Source of the DNA: Candidatus Scalindua sp.
Lineage (GTDB): Bacteria; Planctomycetota; Brocadiia; Brocadiales; Scalinduaceae
NCBI GenBank assembly: GCA_021776915.1
Contig: JAIQZU010000039.1
Location: 1 to 64,000 of the forward strand
Reading direction: 5' to 3'
Length of the DNA: 64,000 bases
Positions 9,705 to 18,826 of the stretch are shown here, in pieces. A program made the position numbers and the translations under genes. Under the pieces are notes generated by a model that saw only the letters and a list, made by a program, of their open reading frames with translations, did not search any database and was not told where the DNA came from. How positions within the stretch are numbered: the first letter of the stretch is position 1; the number at the start of each line of letters is the position of its first letter.

Positions 9705-9935
9705 CTTTTCTTATTATACCAAACCCTTCTTAGGGCAAAAGTCGCCAGGCTCAATAACTTATGGCAATTCAAATATTGTGTAATAATTAAGGTTGACTTG
9801 AAGTGTTATGTGAAATGGAACAGTAAATTCTAGAAATTGAAGAGATATATAAACAGCAGTATCCTTTTATTTACAAAGGTAATTAACGTGTTTTGTACAC
9901 TTTATAAGGCCAGGCATTTACCAGATACTGAGTTG

Positions 9936-11102
9936 CTATTCTTTATCTTCAATACAGTGTCTAATGCATTTTGAAAGTCCATTCCTTGCTGCATGATCTA
10001 TTCCAAGAAACGATATTCCTACATCATATTTGCTGGAACTGAATTTTTCAATACGAACAACATCCCCTGCAATCACTAATGGCTCATCAGCAGTACCTGT
10101 TGGTATCCGGAGTTGTACTTTAGTATCTATATCAATCGGATATTTACTTTCGAAAAGAATTCCCCCAGTGCTCAGGTTTTTGCTGGTTGTTTCCAAAGTA
10201 CCTATCTTATTATTGGGATCAACTATCTGAACCTGAATATCAGCAATAAAGTCTACTCGAATGTAACGTCGTTTGTGTTCAGAGAAGATTACAATATTGT
10301 TTTTACCTGTTTCTTTGGCCTTATAAACAGCAATATCAGAATTTTTAATCAGGTTTTCTGTATCAGTCGCATCTATAGGGAAGGATGCTATTCCTCCACT
10401 AATAGTCAAACTGATGTTTTGGCCCTTATAGTCAAGCCTTGTCCTTTCCACTCTCTCACGTATTCTTTCCCCTACCACAAAAGCATCAATTTTTCCTGTT
10501 TCCGGCAACACAACCACAATCTCTTCCCCTCCATATCTAACAGCAATATCTATAGTCCTTAATTCGCTCTTAATCATCCTGGCTACATGCTTCAATGTCT
10601 CATCACCCGCCAAATGGCCAAAGGTGTCATTTATCTTCTTAAAATCATCAAGGTCAAGAAATAAAACAGACAGTTCCAGCCCATAGCGAGTAGCGCGATC
10701 TATTTCCAGCAAAAACATATCATCAAAAGTACGCCGTGTATAAAGACCCGTAAGACTGTCGTATTTTAAAGAATCGAGCGCTTCCTCAAGTACGCGAATC
10801 TCAATCACTATGGGATTCGTCATGTCTTTACTGACTGAACAAAAGTAATCACATATCGCTGTCCTCAAATTAACGTTCCTGCCTAAAGCTTTACTAATAC
10901 TGTTGCGATGAGAGAGAATTTGATTCCAGTAGTCTTCGGCTTTATCAGATGTTAAATCGAGATGTGTTAATACACTGAAAATGATTTGATACGCTTCACC
11001 GCCTCCTTTCTCGATAATGCAATTAAGCTCCGAGATAAGTTTATCATCATCTAAAGAAAATTCATCCAGACATTTTAATACTGACTCTCGGATTGAATCC
11101 AC
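9936..11102 (-). CDS. Diguanylate cyclase with C-terminal PilZ domain
   Basis: 388 residues. An N-terminal helical region (1-110) resembles a sensory or dimerisation segment. The GGDEF domain carries active-type signature GGEEI (191-195) and an inhibitory I-site RTID (182-185) five residues upstream. The PilZ domain (about 270-388) has 'KRRYIRV' and 'NLSTGGILF', the c-di-GMP-binding RxxxR and (D/N)xSxxG elements. One protein can thus make c-di-GMP and bind it. The start is preceded by AGGAGG-like 'CAGGAGGTTTATTAGTG'. Confidence 0.9.
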   Translation of the reverse strand: MDSIRESVLKCLDEFSLDDDKLISELNCIIEKGGGEAYQIIFSVLTHLDLTSDKAEDYWNQILSHRNSISKALGRNVNLRTAICDYFCSVSKDMTNPIVIEIRVLEEALDSLKYDSLTGLYTRRTFDDMFLLEIDRATRYGLELSVLFLDLDDFKKINDTFGHLAGDETLKHVARMIKSELRTIDIAVRYGGEEIVVVLPETGKIDAFVVGERIRERVERTRLDYKGQNISLTISGGIASFPIDATDTENLIKNSDIAVYKAKETGKNNIVIFSEHKRRYIRVDFIADIQVQIVDPNNKIGTLETTSKNLSTGGILFESKYPIDIDTKVQLRIPTGTADEPLVIAGDVVRIEKFSSSKYDVGISFLGIDHAARNGLSKCIRHCIEDKE

Positions 11103-11218
11103 TAATAAACCTCCTGTATGCTATCGTTAGGGAAATTAACAAAAAAATCTTGGTCTGGATTTATAACAAGAATATTGATCAAGCATTATGTAATTCTGTA
11201 AATGTTTTCTGTTTAACC

Positions 11219-11344
11219 CAAATTGAGCGATTTTATATTACATGCCGTTGTAGCCGCTGGCTTTAGCCTGCGTTTTTCCTCACTTGATGGGTTTGCGTAA
11301 GTTACGCAACCTCAAGGTTGCGGCTACGAAATCGCTCAATTTAG
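11219..11344. repeat. Repeat A copy 2 (inverted orientation)
   Basis: Same ~125-base palindrome-ended element as at 1208 and 17754, in the opposite orientation. The remaining part of the 11103-11522 gap (to about 11500) shows no gene. Confidence 0.85.
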
Positions 11345-11522
11345 GTTTAAATAACAACAAAAAGGAAGCTTGCCTTATTATCTAACGACGAAATCTATTA
11401 TTAAATAGGATAATTCAGCAAACGGCAGAAACACAATGGCTTATAGTAGATATGTAAAAATTAAAATCAAGTGGAAAAATGGTTTATTACCCAAAAACTT
11501 TTGGGCATAGTTTCATCCTATT

Positions 11523-11828
11523 TTAGTAATCAATCCCCGGTTGGGGTTCAATTTCCTTTCTGTAGGCATGTTTAATTTCTTTAATTTCACTCACCGTATC
11601 CGTTGATTCAATTATTTCAGGATGAGCATCACGCCCTGTCAGTACCAGATACATGAGGGGTGATTTACGTGGAATGATCTCCAAGACCTGTTCCAAATCT
11701 ACTAAACGGAGCTTGAGGGGTTGGTTATCTCATCCAGTAAGTATGTCAAACTGGCCTGATTCCATCTTCCGGCATGCAAGTTGAGTAGCATCCTGTGCAT
11801 TCTTTCTGTGCTCTTCATGCGGATAGGG
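11523..11828 (-). pseudogene. Remnant of cob(I)yrinic acid a,c-diamide adenosyltransferase (CobO/BtuR family)
   Basis: On the minus strand the three frames together read the C-terminal ~100 residues of a CobO/CobA-type adenosyltransferase: 'RKNAQDATQLACRKMESGQF', then the Walker-B-like 'LDEIT' in a shifted frame, then 'LRLVDLEQVLEIIPRKSP', 'YLVLTGRDAHPEIIE', 'TVSEIKEIKHAY' and a terminal 'PQPGIDY'. An in-frame TGA and two frame changes lie around 11727-11750, and the N-terminal P-loop half is missing. Short iterated GGGATTCA units (11823-11850) mark the broken 5' edge. Decayed gene. Confidence 0.8.
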
Positions 11829-11868
11829 ATTCAGGGATTCAGGGATTAGGGAATTAATTCTTCAATTC

Positions 11869-12570
11869 CTAAACCAGCTTAAAGAAGTTTGTGCAGAATT
11901 GCTTTGCCTGTGCCTTGTAATCCTCAGATTTTGCCTTTGTATCAAAAATAATCTGGTCAGGATCCACTATACCCTTTAAAGAATCTAGCTCGTCTCTATA
12001 GGCATCTATCCATTGATAAATCATTTGCTCAGTTACTTCAACATGAAACTGCAGGCCATAAATATTGCTGCCGATCCTGAAGGCTTGATTTGAGCAAAGT
12101 TCTGATGATGCAAGTTTAACAGCTTCATTTGGAATCTCGAACGTATCACCATGCCACTGAAAGACGTCAATCTCTTCCCAAAAACCCCGAAATAATAGAT
12201 CGCTAGGGCTATTCTCGCTCAACGTTATCTTAAACCAACCTATCTCTTTTTGAGGAGCTTTCTTTACAATTGCCCCTTTTGCCTTTGCAATTAATTGAGC
12301 GCCAAGGCAAAAACCTACTGTCGGTACCTCTTCTATTATAACCTTTTTCAGAAATGCATCTTCCTGTTTGAGAAAAGGGTATTTATCCTCTTCATATACA
12401 TTCATCGGCCCCCCAAGTACAATAACAGCAGAAATGCCAGAAAGGGAAGCTGGTAATGGTTGGCCATCAAAGACGTTGATTATCTGGTAAGGGATATCGT
12501 TACAATCTAAAAAATCACCGATTGTGCCCGGCCCCTCTATGTCAATATGTTTAATTATTATTACTTTCAT
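11869..12570 (-). CDS. Class I glutamine amidotransferase (GMP-synthase-like)
   Basis: About 233 residues. Stand-alone GATase1 domain with nucleophile Cys in 'GFCLGAQ' and the His-Glu pair in 'LQFHVEVTE'. It resembles the YfeJ/GuaA-amidotransferase-like group that hydrolyses gamma-glutamyl bonds; the substrate is unassigned. I start at the ATG at 12570, which overlaps the thiC 3' end by 20 bases. It is therefore the last gene of the thiC run. Confidence 0.85.
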   Translation of the reverse strand: MKVIIIKHIDIEGPGTIGDFLDCNDIPYQIINVFDGQPLPASLSGISAVIVLGGPMNVYEEDKYPFLKQEDAFLKKVIIEEVPTVGFCLGAQLIAKAKGAIVKKAPQKEIGWFKITLSENSPSDLLFRGFWEEIDVFQWHGDTFEIPNEAVKLASSELCSNQAFRIGSNIYGLQFHVEVTEQMIYQWIDAYRDELDSLKGIVDPDQIIFDTKAKSEDYKAQAKQFCTNFFKLV

Positions 12571-13834
12571 CTGCCACTTTAAACACACAAAACTCAGCAC
12601 ACATTGAGCATACGTCTACATTCTGAGGTGTGCCTTTCTCTCTGATTTTTCTTGCATGTGCCGGATCAATACATGTTGAGAACTGCCCTTCCCAATCTCG
12701 CTTTCGCCTGAGCTGAGACATAGTCCTGTCCCAGTCCCACGCTGATTTTATACCCTTGGCTATATCGGCAGCATGTGCCGCGATACGTACCGCAATGACA
12801 CCATCATGCACATCATCTGGTTGCGGCAGGCTCAGATGTTCTGTTGGTGTAACGTAACACAGGAAATCAGCTCCAGCAGACGCTGCTATAGCACCACCTA
12901 TTGCGGACGTTATATGATCGTATCCCGGTGCAATATCTGTCACAATTGGCCCAAGAACATAGAAAGGAGCTCCTTTACAAAGTTCTTTCTGCATCTGGAC
13001 TTGTGACTGGATCTGATTAAGTGGAACATGCCCGGGACCTTCTACTATTACCTGCACATCAGCATCCCACGCCCTTTGAGTAAGCTCAGCCAATACGTTC
13101 AATTCATATACCTGGGCCCTGTCAAATGCATCCGCCAAAGCTCCAGGCCTCAATGCATCTCCCAGGCTCAGAGTCACGTCATACTCATGTGCAATTGATA
13201 ATATCTCATCAAACTGTTCGTAAAGCGGGTTCTCTTTTTTATGGAAAGACATCCAATCTACAAGAAAAGAACCTCCCCTGCTAACAACACCACAGATCCT
13301 TTTGTCATCTACCAGATGTTTCAATACTCCCTGCGTCGCGCCGCAATGAACCGTAATATAATCGATCCCATCCTCGCAATGACGTTTTATCGCATCAATC
13401 ATACTCGTTGCTGTCATATCTCTGACGGAATGTTTTTGTTTAACTGCATCAACGGCAGCTTCATATATCGGCACACTGCCTATGGTAATCGAACAGTTTT
13501 CCATAATCTCCAGCCTGATTTCACGAAGATCTCCACCAGTACTGAGGTCCATCACGGTATCTGCCTGCGCATCTTCAGCAGCACGAAGTTTTTTCAGCTC
13601 TTCTTCCACTCCATGATAGTCAGCTGACGTACCAATGTTTGCGTTGACTTTAGTCCTGAGGTCTTTGCCTATACCACAGATTTTTTTTAACGAATGCTTC
13701 TTATTGCGTGGAATTACAACCTTTCCTTCAGCCATGTTTGACCTTAATGTTTCAACATCGCAGTCTTCAATCTGTGCAACCTGCTTCATTTCAGGTGTAA
13801 TTCTGTTTAACCTGGCCTGCTTTAACTGAGTCAT
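12551..13834 (-). CDS. thiC: Phosphomethylpyrimidine synthase
   Basis: 427 residues, the short form of ThiC without the long N-terminal extension of proteobacterial enzymes. Radical-SAM enzyme converting aminoimidazole ribotide to hydroxymethylpyrimidine phosphate for thiamine. The C-terminal cluster cysteines are in 'CSMCAEFC', spaced CX2CX3C, one residue shorter than the textbook CX2CX4C. The start follows the stop of the upstream pseudouridine synthase directly, so no TPP riboswitch fits in front of this gene. Confidence 0.95.
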   Translation of the reverse strand: MTQLKQARLNRITPEMKQVAQIEDCDVETLRSNMAEGKVVIPRNKKHSLKKICGIGKDLRTKVNANIGTSADYHGVEEELKKLRAAEDAQADTVMDLSTGGDLREIRLEIMENCSITIGSVPIYEAAVDAVKQKHSVRDMTATSMIDAIKRHCEDGIDYITVHCGATQGVLKHLVDDKRICGVVSRGGSFLVDWMSFHKKENPLYEQFDEILSIAHEYDVTLSLGDALRPGALADAFDRAQVYELNVLAELTQRAWDADVQVIVEGPGHVPLNQIQSQVQMQKELCKGAPFYVLGPIVTDIAPGYDHITSAIGGAIAASAGADFLCYVTPTEHLSLPQPDDVHDGVIAVRIAAHAADIAKGIKSAWDWDRTMSQLRRKRDWEGQFSTCIDPAHARKIREKGTPQNVDVCSMCAEFCVFKVADESNNN

Positions 13835-14590
13835 TTATACTTTCTCCATCTCTCTTTTCTTTAATGTATTAACAGGAACAGCCAGTGAGTACAAGCTCTC
13901 AACCTCTGCCTTACTTAGAGACCTGTATTTTCCAATCTTCAGGCTGTGACTCATTTTCAAAGGCCCGATTTTAATTCTTCGCAATGAGACTACCGGGTGA
14001 TCTATCTTTGCAAGTATACGTCTTATTTCTCTGTTTTTACCTTCTCTGAGTACTAACTCTAATACACTGTATTTAAATTTTCTATATACAACCTTGACCC
14101 TGGCCGGCAACGCCTTACCCTCAGAAACCCAGATTCCCTTTTTAAGAACACGTATCGACTCATCAGTCACTCTTCCTTTAACCTCTACCATGTATGTTTT
14201 CTCTATCCCATACCTTGGATGAGAAAGGCGGTTTGCCAATTCGCCATCATTAGTTATTATGATAAGTCCCTCACTCTCTTTATCCAACCTGCCTACAGTA
14301 TATATTCTCTGCTCAATATTACTCAATAAATCTATGGCCCTGGGATCCCTGGAACCTTTAACATTAGTGCATACAACCCCTCTGGGTTTATTGAGAAGAT
14401 AATAAATCTTTTTCTGCCTTTTTATTGGCTCACCGTCACAATAAATACTGTCTTTGGTTGGGTCAGCCACTTGGCCCATCTTCGTAATACGCTTACCATT
14501 AATTGATACACGTCCGGCAGTTATCAGGCTTTCACATTTACGCCTGGAACCAATCCCTGCCTGTGCCATAATTTTGTGGAGTCTTTCCAT
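13835..14590 (-). CDS. rRNA pseudouridine synthase, RsuA/RluB/E/F family
   Basis: 251 residues. An N-terminal S4 RNA-binding domain (1-60) precedes the catalytic domain with 'GRLDKESEGLIIITNDGEL', which contains the catalytic Asp. Probably RluB-like (23S rRNA), but the family member cannot be fixed from sequence alone. The C-terminus abuts thiC with no gap, implying co-transcription. Confidence 0.9.
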   Translation of the reverse strand: MERLHKIMAQAGIGSRRKCESLITAGRVSINGKRITKMGQVADPTKDSIYCDGEPIKRQKKIYYLLNKPRGVVCTNVKGSRDPRAIDLLSNIEQRIYTVGRLDKESEGLIIITNDGELANRLSHPRYGIEKTYMVEVKGRVTDESIRVLKKGIWVSEGKALPARVKVVYRKFKYSVLELVLREGKNREIRRILAKIDHPVVSLRRIKIGPLKMSHSLKIGKYRSLSKAEVESLYSLAVPVNTLKKREMEKV

Positions 14591-14603
14591 AATTTGTTAA
14601 TTA

Positions 14604-14927
14604 TTATTGAACCTTCGAACCGGATTTAACATCTTTCTCTGTAGTAAGCAGGACAACTTTATCATCATCCCTTGCAGCAAGGAGCATTCCCTGACTTTCC
14701 ACACCCCTTAAAACCGCCGGTGCAAGATTATTAACGACAATGATTTTCCTGCCAATAAGCTCCTCTGCACTGTAATGATTCTTTATGCCTGCCACCAGTT
14801 GTCTCTCACCATCACCGGCATCAATCTTTAATACCAGCAGTTTGTCCGCATTCGGGTGTTCTTCGACCGCCTTTATCTCTGCAACCCTTAAATCTATCTC
14901 AGAAAAGTCTTGAATACTTATCGTCAT
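14604..14927 (-). CDS. tRNA-binding OB-fold protein (MetRS C-terminal/CsaA-like)
   Basis: 107 residues, a free-standing EMAP/Trbp111 domain: 'DLRVAEIKAVEEHPNADKLL' and 'GIKNHYSAEELIGRKIIVV' are diagnostic. This domain is the C-terminal dimerisation appendage of many bacterial MetRS proteins, but stand-alone versions exist (Trbp111, CsaA, MetRS beta). Its role here could be tRNA binding or MetRS assistance. First gene of, or just upstream of, the pseudouridine synthase-thiC run. Confidence 0.88.
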   Translation of the reverse strand: MTISIQDFSEIDLRVAEIKAVEEHPNADKLLVLKIDAGDGERQLVAGIKNHYSAEELIGRKIIVVNNLAPAVLRGVESQGMLLAARDDDKVVLLTTEKDVKSGSKVQ

Positions 14928-15026
14928 TATACTCCCTCTGCATAGCCGTTAAAATTCCACATTTTTATTGATTTTGAAATTCTAACAAATGTCATTCTTG
15001 ATTAGCAAGTTAAAACTCCTGACTCG

Positions 15027-15758
15027 TTAATACTTAACCCTTAACAGGCATAAACCATTTGCGGGAACAGTATTTCCGGCCTTTGACCTGATTCCCGATT
15101 TTACTGCTTCCCTGAATTCTTTTATTGTCATCCTCCCCCTGCCGACCTCAAGCAGAGTTCCAACTATTGCCCTGACCATTTTATAAAGAAATCCGTCTGC
15201 TTCTATAGTGAAAAACAGATATTCCCCCTTCTTCTTAATTTCCAGTTTCTTTATAGTTCTAACACTGCTGATAACCTCAGATTTTGATTTGAATGTACTG
15301 AAGTCGTGTTTACCAATTAAGACTTTTGATGCCTTTTGCATTTTCTCAATATCTAAATCCGTACTGTAATAGTGACAATAATTCCTGCCGATTGCGTTTC
15401 TGGTTTTGCTGTTAAAAATAGTATAGCGGTAAACCTTAGATTTGGCGCTATATCTGGAATGAAACTTCTCCGGCACTTTTTTCGCAGATTTAACTACGAT
15501 ATCTTTCGGAAGATAATAATTTATTGCCTGTGCTAAATTAAAGAGAGGAATATTTGATTGCGTTTTAAAATTGGCAACTTGGCCAATTGCGTGAGTGCCG
15601 GCATCTGTCCTGCCTGAACCATGAAGTGTTATCTCCTCATTAACCACTTTTACAATAGCTTTGTTAAGCGTCTGATGAATTGTTTTACCATTCTTCTGCT
15701 GCTGCCAACCGGCATAATTAGTACCATCATACTCTATAACAAGTTTTATATTATTCAC
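15027..15758 (-). CDS. truA: tRNA pseudouridine(38-40) synthase
   Basis: About 243 residues from the GTG at 15758, which matches the usual TruA length. The frame is open upstream to an ATG at 15812, but the extra 18 residues look non-homologous. The catalytic Asp lies in 'GSGRTDAGTHA'. The N-terminal 'LVIEYDGTNYAGWQQQ' is the family signature. Modifies U38-U40 in the anticodon arm. Confidence 0.93.
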   Translation of the reverse strand: MNNIKLVIEYDGTNYAGWQQQKNGKTIHQTLNKAIVKVVNEEITLHGSGRTDAGTHAIGQVANFKTQSNIPLFNLAQAINYYLPKDIVVKSAKKVPEKFHSRYSAKSKVYRYTIFNSKTRNAIGRNYCHYYSTDLDIEKMQKASKVLIGKHDFSTFKSKSEVISSVRTIKKLEIKKKGEYLFFTIEADGFLYKMVRAIVGTLLEVGRGRMTIKEFREAVKSGIRSKAGNTVPANGLCLLRVKY

Positions 15759-15869
15759 GAGGAATTCCCACAAGTGGTGACAGCGCCGTCTATAGTACCA
15801 TTGCGATATCAAAAGCAGAACTGTTTAAAGAATGACTAATGAATTGCGAAATTAACGAGGATTAAAAAA

Positions 15870-15952
15870 GGGGTGTTAGGCGGCGAAGCTACCCAGATAA
15901 GCCCAAAACTGAGTAATTTACAATCAAGGCTTTTCCCCGACACCAACACCCC
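15870..15952. other. Inverted repeat GGGGTGTT ... AACACCCC, possible structured RNA
   Basis: Perfect 8-base arms enclose 67 bases that include a second possible pairing (AGCC...GGCT). It lies upstream of truA in the 15759-16268 gap, which is otherwise empty apart from AT-rich DNA. It could be a terminator-like or small-RNA structure; I match it to no known RNA family. Confidence 0.35.
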
Positions 15953-16268
15953 GCTATAATAAAATCTCAACGTCTTTACTTTTAAAAACAGTTAACATGG
16001 AGCTTACCAAACGAATAATCTGACCACCGCAACACACATACCTGAACCAACGTAAACCCTCAGACCCTTTAGTATTCTATTTACTACCTATTTGTTTGTC
16101 AACCATGAAAAGAGCATTAAATACGTAATGCACCTAATCTAAATATGAAAAATCCTTGAGAATGGCAAGCGCATAGATTATTGCAAATGAAAGGGAGAGG
16201 GAACGGAAGCGGTTATTTGCAGAACTACATACCCAACCCAAACGAGTCGGAATTATAATCTTGAGGCA

Positions 16269-16508
16269 TTAATTACATAAGTGTTCTTTATTATACTTAT
16301 GCAGATAATTCGTATAGTTTGAGAAATAATGATAAGCCTTTTTATTCAGCAAAGAAGACCGGATATTAATCTTACCTTCTTTAGATACATTGTCTGACAG
16401 TAACAGCCTAAGTTCATTAAGGTTCTTATTATCCGGATCGTTATTTTCCAGGTACTCAATACGTTCCATAATAGTATTAATAAGCGCTAAATAAACTTCT
16501 TTGTCCAT
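16269..16508 (-). CDS. Small hypothetical protein, 79 residues
   Basis: Charged, helical composition (Asn/Leu/Lys-rich), no transmembrane segment. An AGGGCG element lies 11 bases before the ATG. No family recognised. Confidence 0.5.
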   Translation of the reverse strand: MDKEVYLALINTIMERIEYLENNDPDNKNLNELRLLLSDNVSKEGKINIRSSLLNKKAYHYFSNYTNYLHKYNKEHLCN

Positions 16509-16600
16509 AGCAGTGTTCGCCCTTATTTAAAGGTGGACTCTTTTAAAGAAAGTAAGTTATTTCCGGTACAACCCCAGCAGGATTCTTCAGCTTGTTTTTG

Positions 16601-16780
16601 TTAAACAATTCTTACATAACTTCCATAACACTTGATAAAATCTTTCAATACACTCTCGGCAATTGTTCGTACATCTTCAGGTTCTTTGCAAATAGATTGT
16701 GCTTCTGTTTTGAACATAGACAAAAGCTCTTCTATTGTGTATTTTGCACTTTGCTTAAAAGCAATATCCTGTTTATACAT
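16601..16780 (-). CDS. Small hypothetical protein, ~59 residues
   Basis: Begins at the ATG of 'MYKQDIAFKQ'; a GTG 39 bases upstream is an alternative start. Predicted mostly helical ('TIEELLSMFKTEAQSICK', 'DVRTIAESVLKDFI'). Same orientation as the preceding small gene. No family recognised, and coding status is uncertain. Confidence 0.4.
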   Translation of the reverse strand: MYKQDIAFKQSAKYTIEELLSMFKTEAQSICKEPEDVRTIAESVLKDFIKCYGSYVRIV

Positions 16781-16935
16781 TGTTATATTGCCCCATGTGT
16801 TAAAACCCTTAATAAGCACCTAACATTATTATCGACACATTCACATAAACCTTAACCTTAAAAAACCCCTAAAATACCGTTTTTATTGATACAATTTGAT
16901 TTCTCCCCGTAGTTGCTTCAATCCAAATACATATA

Positions 16936-16969
16936 AAAGTTTCACATGTCAGGCGTAATCAGGTGGTAA
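16936..16969. repeat. Repeat D copy 1 (~33 bp)
   Basis: Reverse complement of the consensus GATTYACCACCTGATTACGC followed by NTGANNTGTGAAA. Other copies are at 36000-36032 and 36981-37013. Partial dyad only; function unknown. Confidence 0.6.
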
Positions 16970-17038
16970 ATCGTTCGATCAAGCCTGATTTAGAAAATAC
17001 TTGCCTATTTCCATAGTGAGCTTATAATTGAACTTATT

Positions 17039-17647
17039 ATGAAAAAACACTTAACAATACACATCTTAATCATATTGTTTATATTCTTTTCAACTCCAAT
17101 TATACAAGCAGGAGAAGAACCACGCATAAACCTGCGTCCATATTACAAAGAATTGTCTGTTGCTCAGGTACAGGAAATACCGAATGTCGAGATACGTAAA
17201 AAGGAGAAATGGGGATTTCATGGACATAGCACAATTAATAGCGATTTCCATCTGAAAACAATCAATGATGACAAGATTGTGGTAGACTCTGCAACAGGCC
17301 TGATGTGGCACCAGTCCGGTTCTGATAAATATGTGAGTTGGAAAGGAGCAAAGAAGTGGATAGCCGGGTTGAACAATGAAGGTTATGCAGGTTTTCAAAA
17401 CTGGAGATTGCCCACTGTGGAGGAAGCAGCGTCACTATTAGAATCTGAGGAAAAAAATGGTAATCTACATATAGACCCTGTATTTGATAGAAAGCAATGG
17501 AGTATCTGGACATGCGACAGTCATATTTCGGATGACAGCCTTGTCTTGAATGGTGCATGGCGCGTTTCATTCAGCGATGGAGCCGTATCCTGGGGCAGCA
17601 ACAGCCTTGACATATTCTATATTCGTCCGGTACGTTTAAGCAAATGA
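17039..17647 (+). CDS. Exported DUF1566 (Lcl-like) domain protein
   Basis: 202 residues with a Sec signal peptide (cleavage near 'IIQAGEE', residues 22-26). The C-terminal domain (about 85-200) has DUF1566 landmarks: 'DSATGLMWHQSG', 'NWRLPTVEEAASLL' and 'YIRPVR' at the end. These domains occur in surface or periplasmic proteins with a C-type-lectin-like/FGE fold; function unknown. Single-gene unit. Confidence 0.82.
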   Translation: MKKHLTIHILIILFIFFSTPIIQAGEEPRINLRPYYKELSVAQVQEIPNVEIRKKEKWGFHGHSTINSDFHLKTINDDKIVVDSATGLMWHQSGSDKYVSWKGAKKWIAGLNNEGYAGFQNWRLPTVEEAASLLESEEKNGNLHIDPVFDRKQWSIWTCDSHISDDSLVLNGAWRVSFSDGAVSWGSNSLDIFYIRPVRLSK

Positions 17648-17753
17648 TACCCGCCAGAAAGCCTGCCGTCAGCCCGGATGAATCCGTTCGGACGGGGACA
17701 TGAAGCTTGATTATACCTTCCTTGATTTGGTGCCCAAATAAATTGATTCTTAT

Positions 17754-17880
17754 CTAAATTGAGCGATTTCGTAGCCGCAACCTTGAGGTTGCGTAACTTA
17801 CGCAAATCCATCAGGTGATGTAAAACGCAGGCTAAAGCCAGCGGCTACAATGGCATGTAAAATAAAATCGCTCAATTTAG
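17754..17880. repeat. Repeat A copy 3 (most complete)
   Basis: Ends CTAAATTGAGCGATTT ... AAATCGCTCAATTTAG are perfect inverted repeats of 16 bases. The interior matches copies 1 and 2. The rest of the 17648-18082 gap contains a CCCGG/CCGTTCGGACGGG dyad near 17680 (possible terminator of the DUF1566 gene) and AT-rich DNA. Confidence 0.88.
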
Positions 17881-18082
17881 ATCTTAATAAAATGGCAACA
17901 AATACGCTCCCCTTGGTTAAGATAATATTAATGCATATAATATAATTGACAACTTTTAAAAGGTTTGTTAACCTGCAATCCCATCAATCAAAATTACATT
18001 TAATCAAAAAAAATGATTACATTTTTTTTTCATACTATATAAACTTTACCCAAGAAACACAGGGAGTCCTGAAACGGTATAC

Positions 18083-18826
18083 TTGGCTTTCGCTTTCGGT
18101 TTTATTGTGATTGTTTTCACAAGCTTTGGTATTGAAAAGCTATGGGCGAAGTATATAAACGTAAAGGCAGTCAGGTTCTTTCTTTTCCCCGGCGCTGTAA
18201 TACACGAACTCAGCCATGCCTTTATATGCCTGATTACCGGTACTACCATAAAAGAGCTGAATATATTTAAACTTGAGAACGGCAGTATACAATACGACAG
18301 GCCGAAAGTCCCATTCCTCTTTGATTTCTTTATAGCAACATCTCCTATCTTCGGATGCGCTTTCATCCTGATACTAATCTCCATAATCCTCGGAAATCCC
18401 ATTCGTGTAGATGAAACCTTACCTAATGAAATGACATTTTCCCTCAAGATAGTCTTTGATTACGCAAAAAACTTCCTGGATATGATATGGCTGACGCTCA
18501 ATGCATTCTGGAAAAGCGGTTTGCGTAGTATAAGTTCTGTACTATTCATAATAGCATCAATCATTTTCACTGTATCCATGGCTCCACACAAAAGCGATAT
18601 AAAGTTTATTGTGTTGGGCTTTATCATCCTGGGCGCTGCTTTATTCGCCCTGGAGCGGTTCGGAGTATCTCTGCTGGATTATAAATGGTGGGATAAGGCA
18701 TTAGACGACTCGTGGAGAATACTCACTTACGTCATTTCAATATTGCTGACCATCCTCTTTATATCTTCCATAATAATTGGTTTCATAAAGGGAGTAAGGC
18801 TGACTTTTGGACATAAAAGCGAATGA
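18083..18826 (+). CDS. M50-like membrane metalloprotease-like protein
   Basis: 247 residues from a TTG start preceded by AGGGAG. Hydrophobic throughout, with about five to six membrane segments. HELSH (41-45) is a zinc HExxH motif inside the first third, as in M50B-like 'HELSHAF' families; the C-terminal LDG-type motif is not obvious. Overlaps ogt by four bases (ATGA). Activity unproven. Confidence 0.65.
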   Translation: MAFAFGFIVIVFTSFGIEKLWAKYINVKAVRFFLFPGAVIHELSHAFICLITGTTIKELNIFKLENGSIQYDRPKVPFLFDFFIATSPIFGCAFILILISIILGNPIRVDETLPNEMTFSLKIVFDYAKNFLDMIWLTLNAFWKSGLRSISSVLFIIASIIFTVSMAPHKSDIKFIVLGFIILGAALFALERFGVSLLDYKWWDKALDDSWRILTYVISILLTILFISSIIIGFIKGVRLTFGHKSE

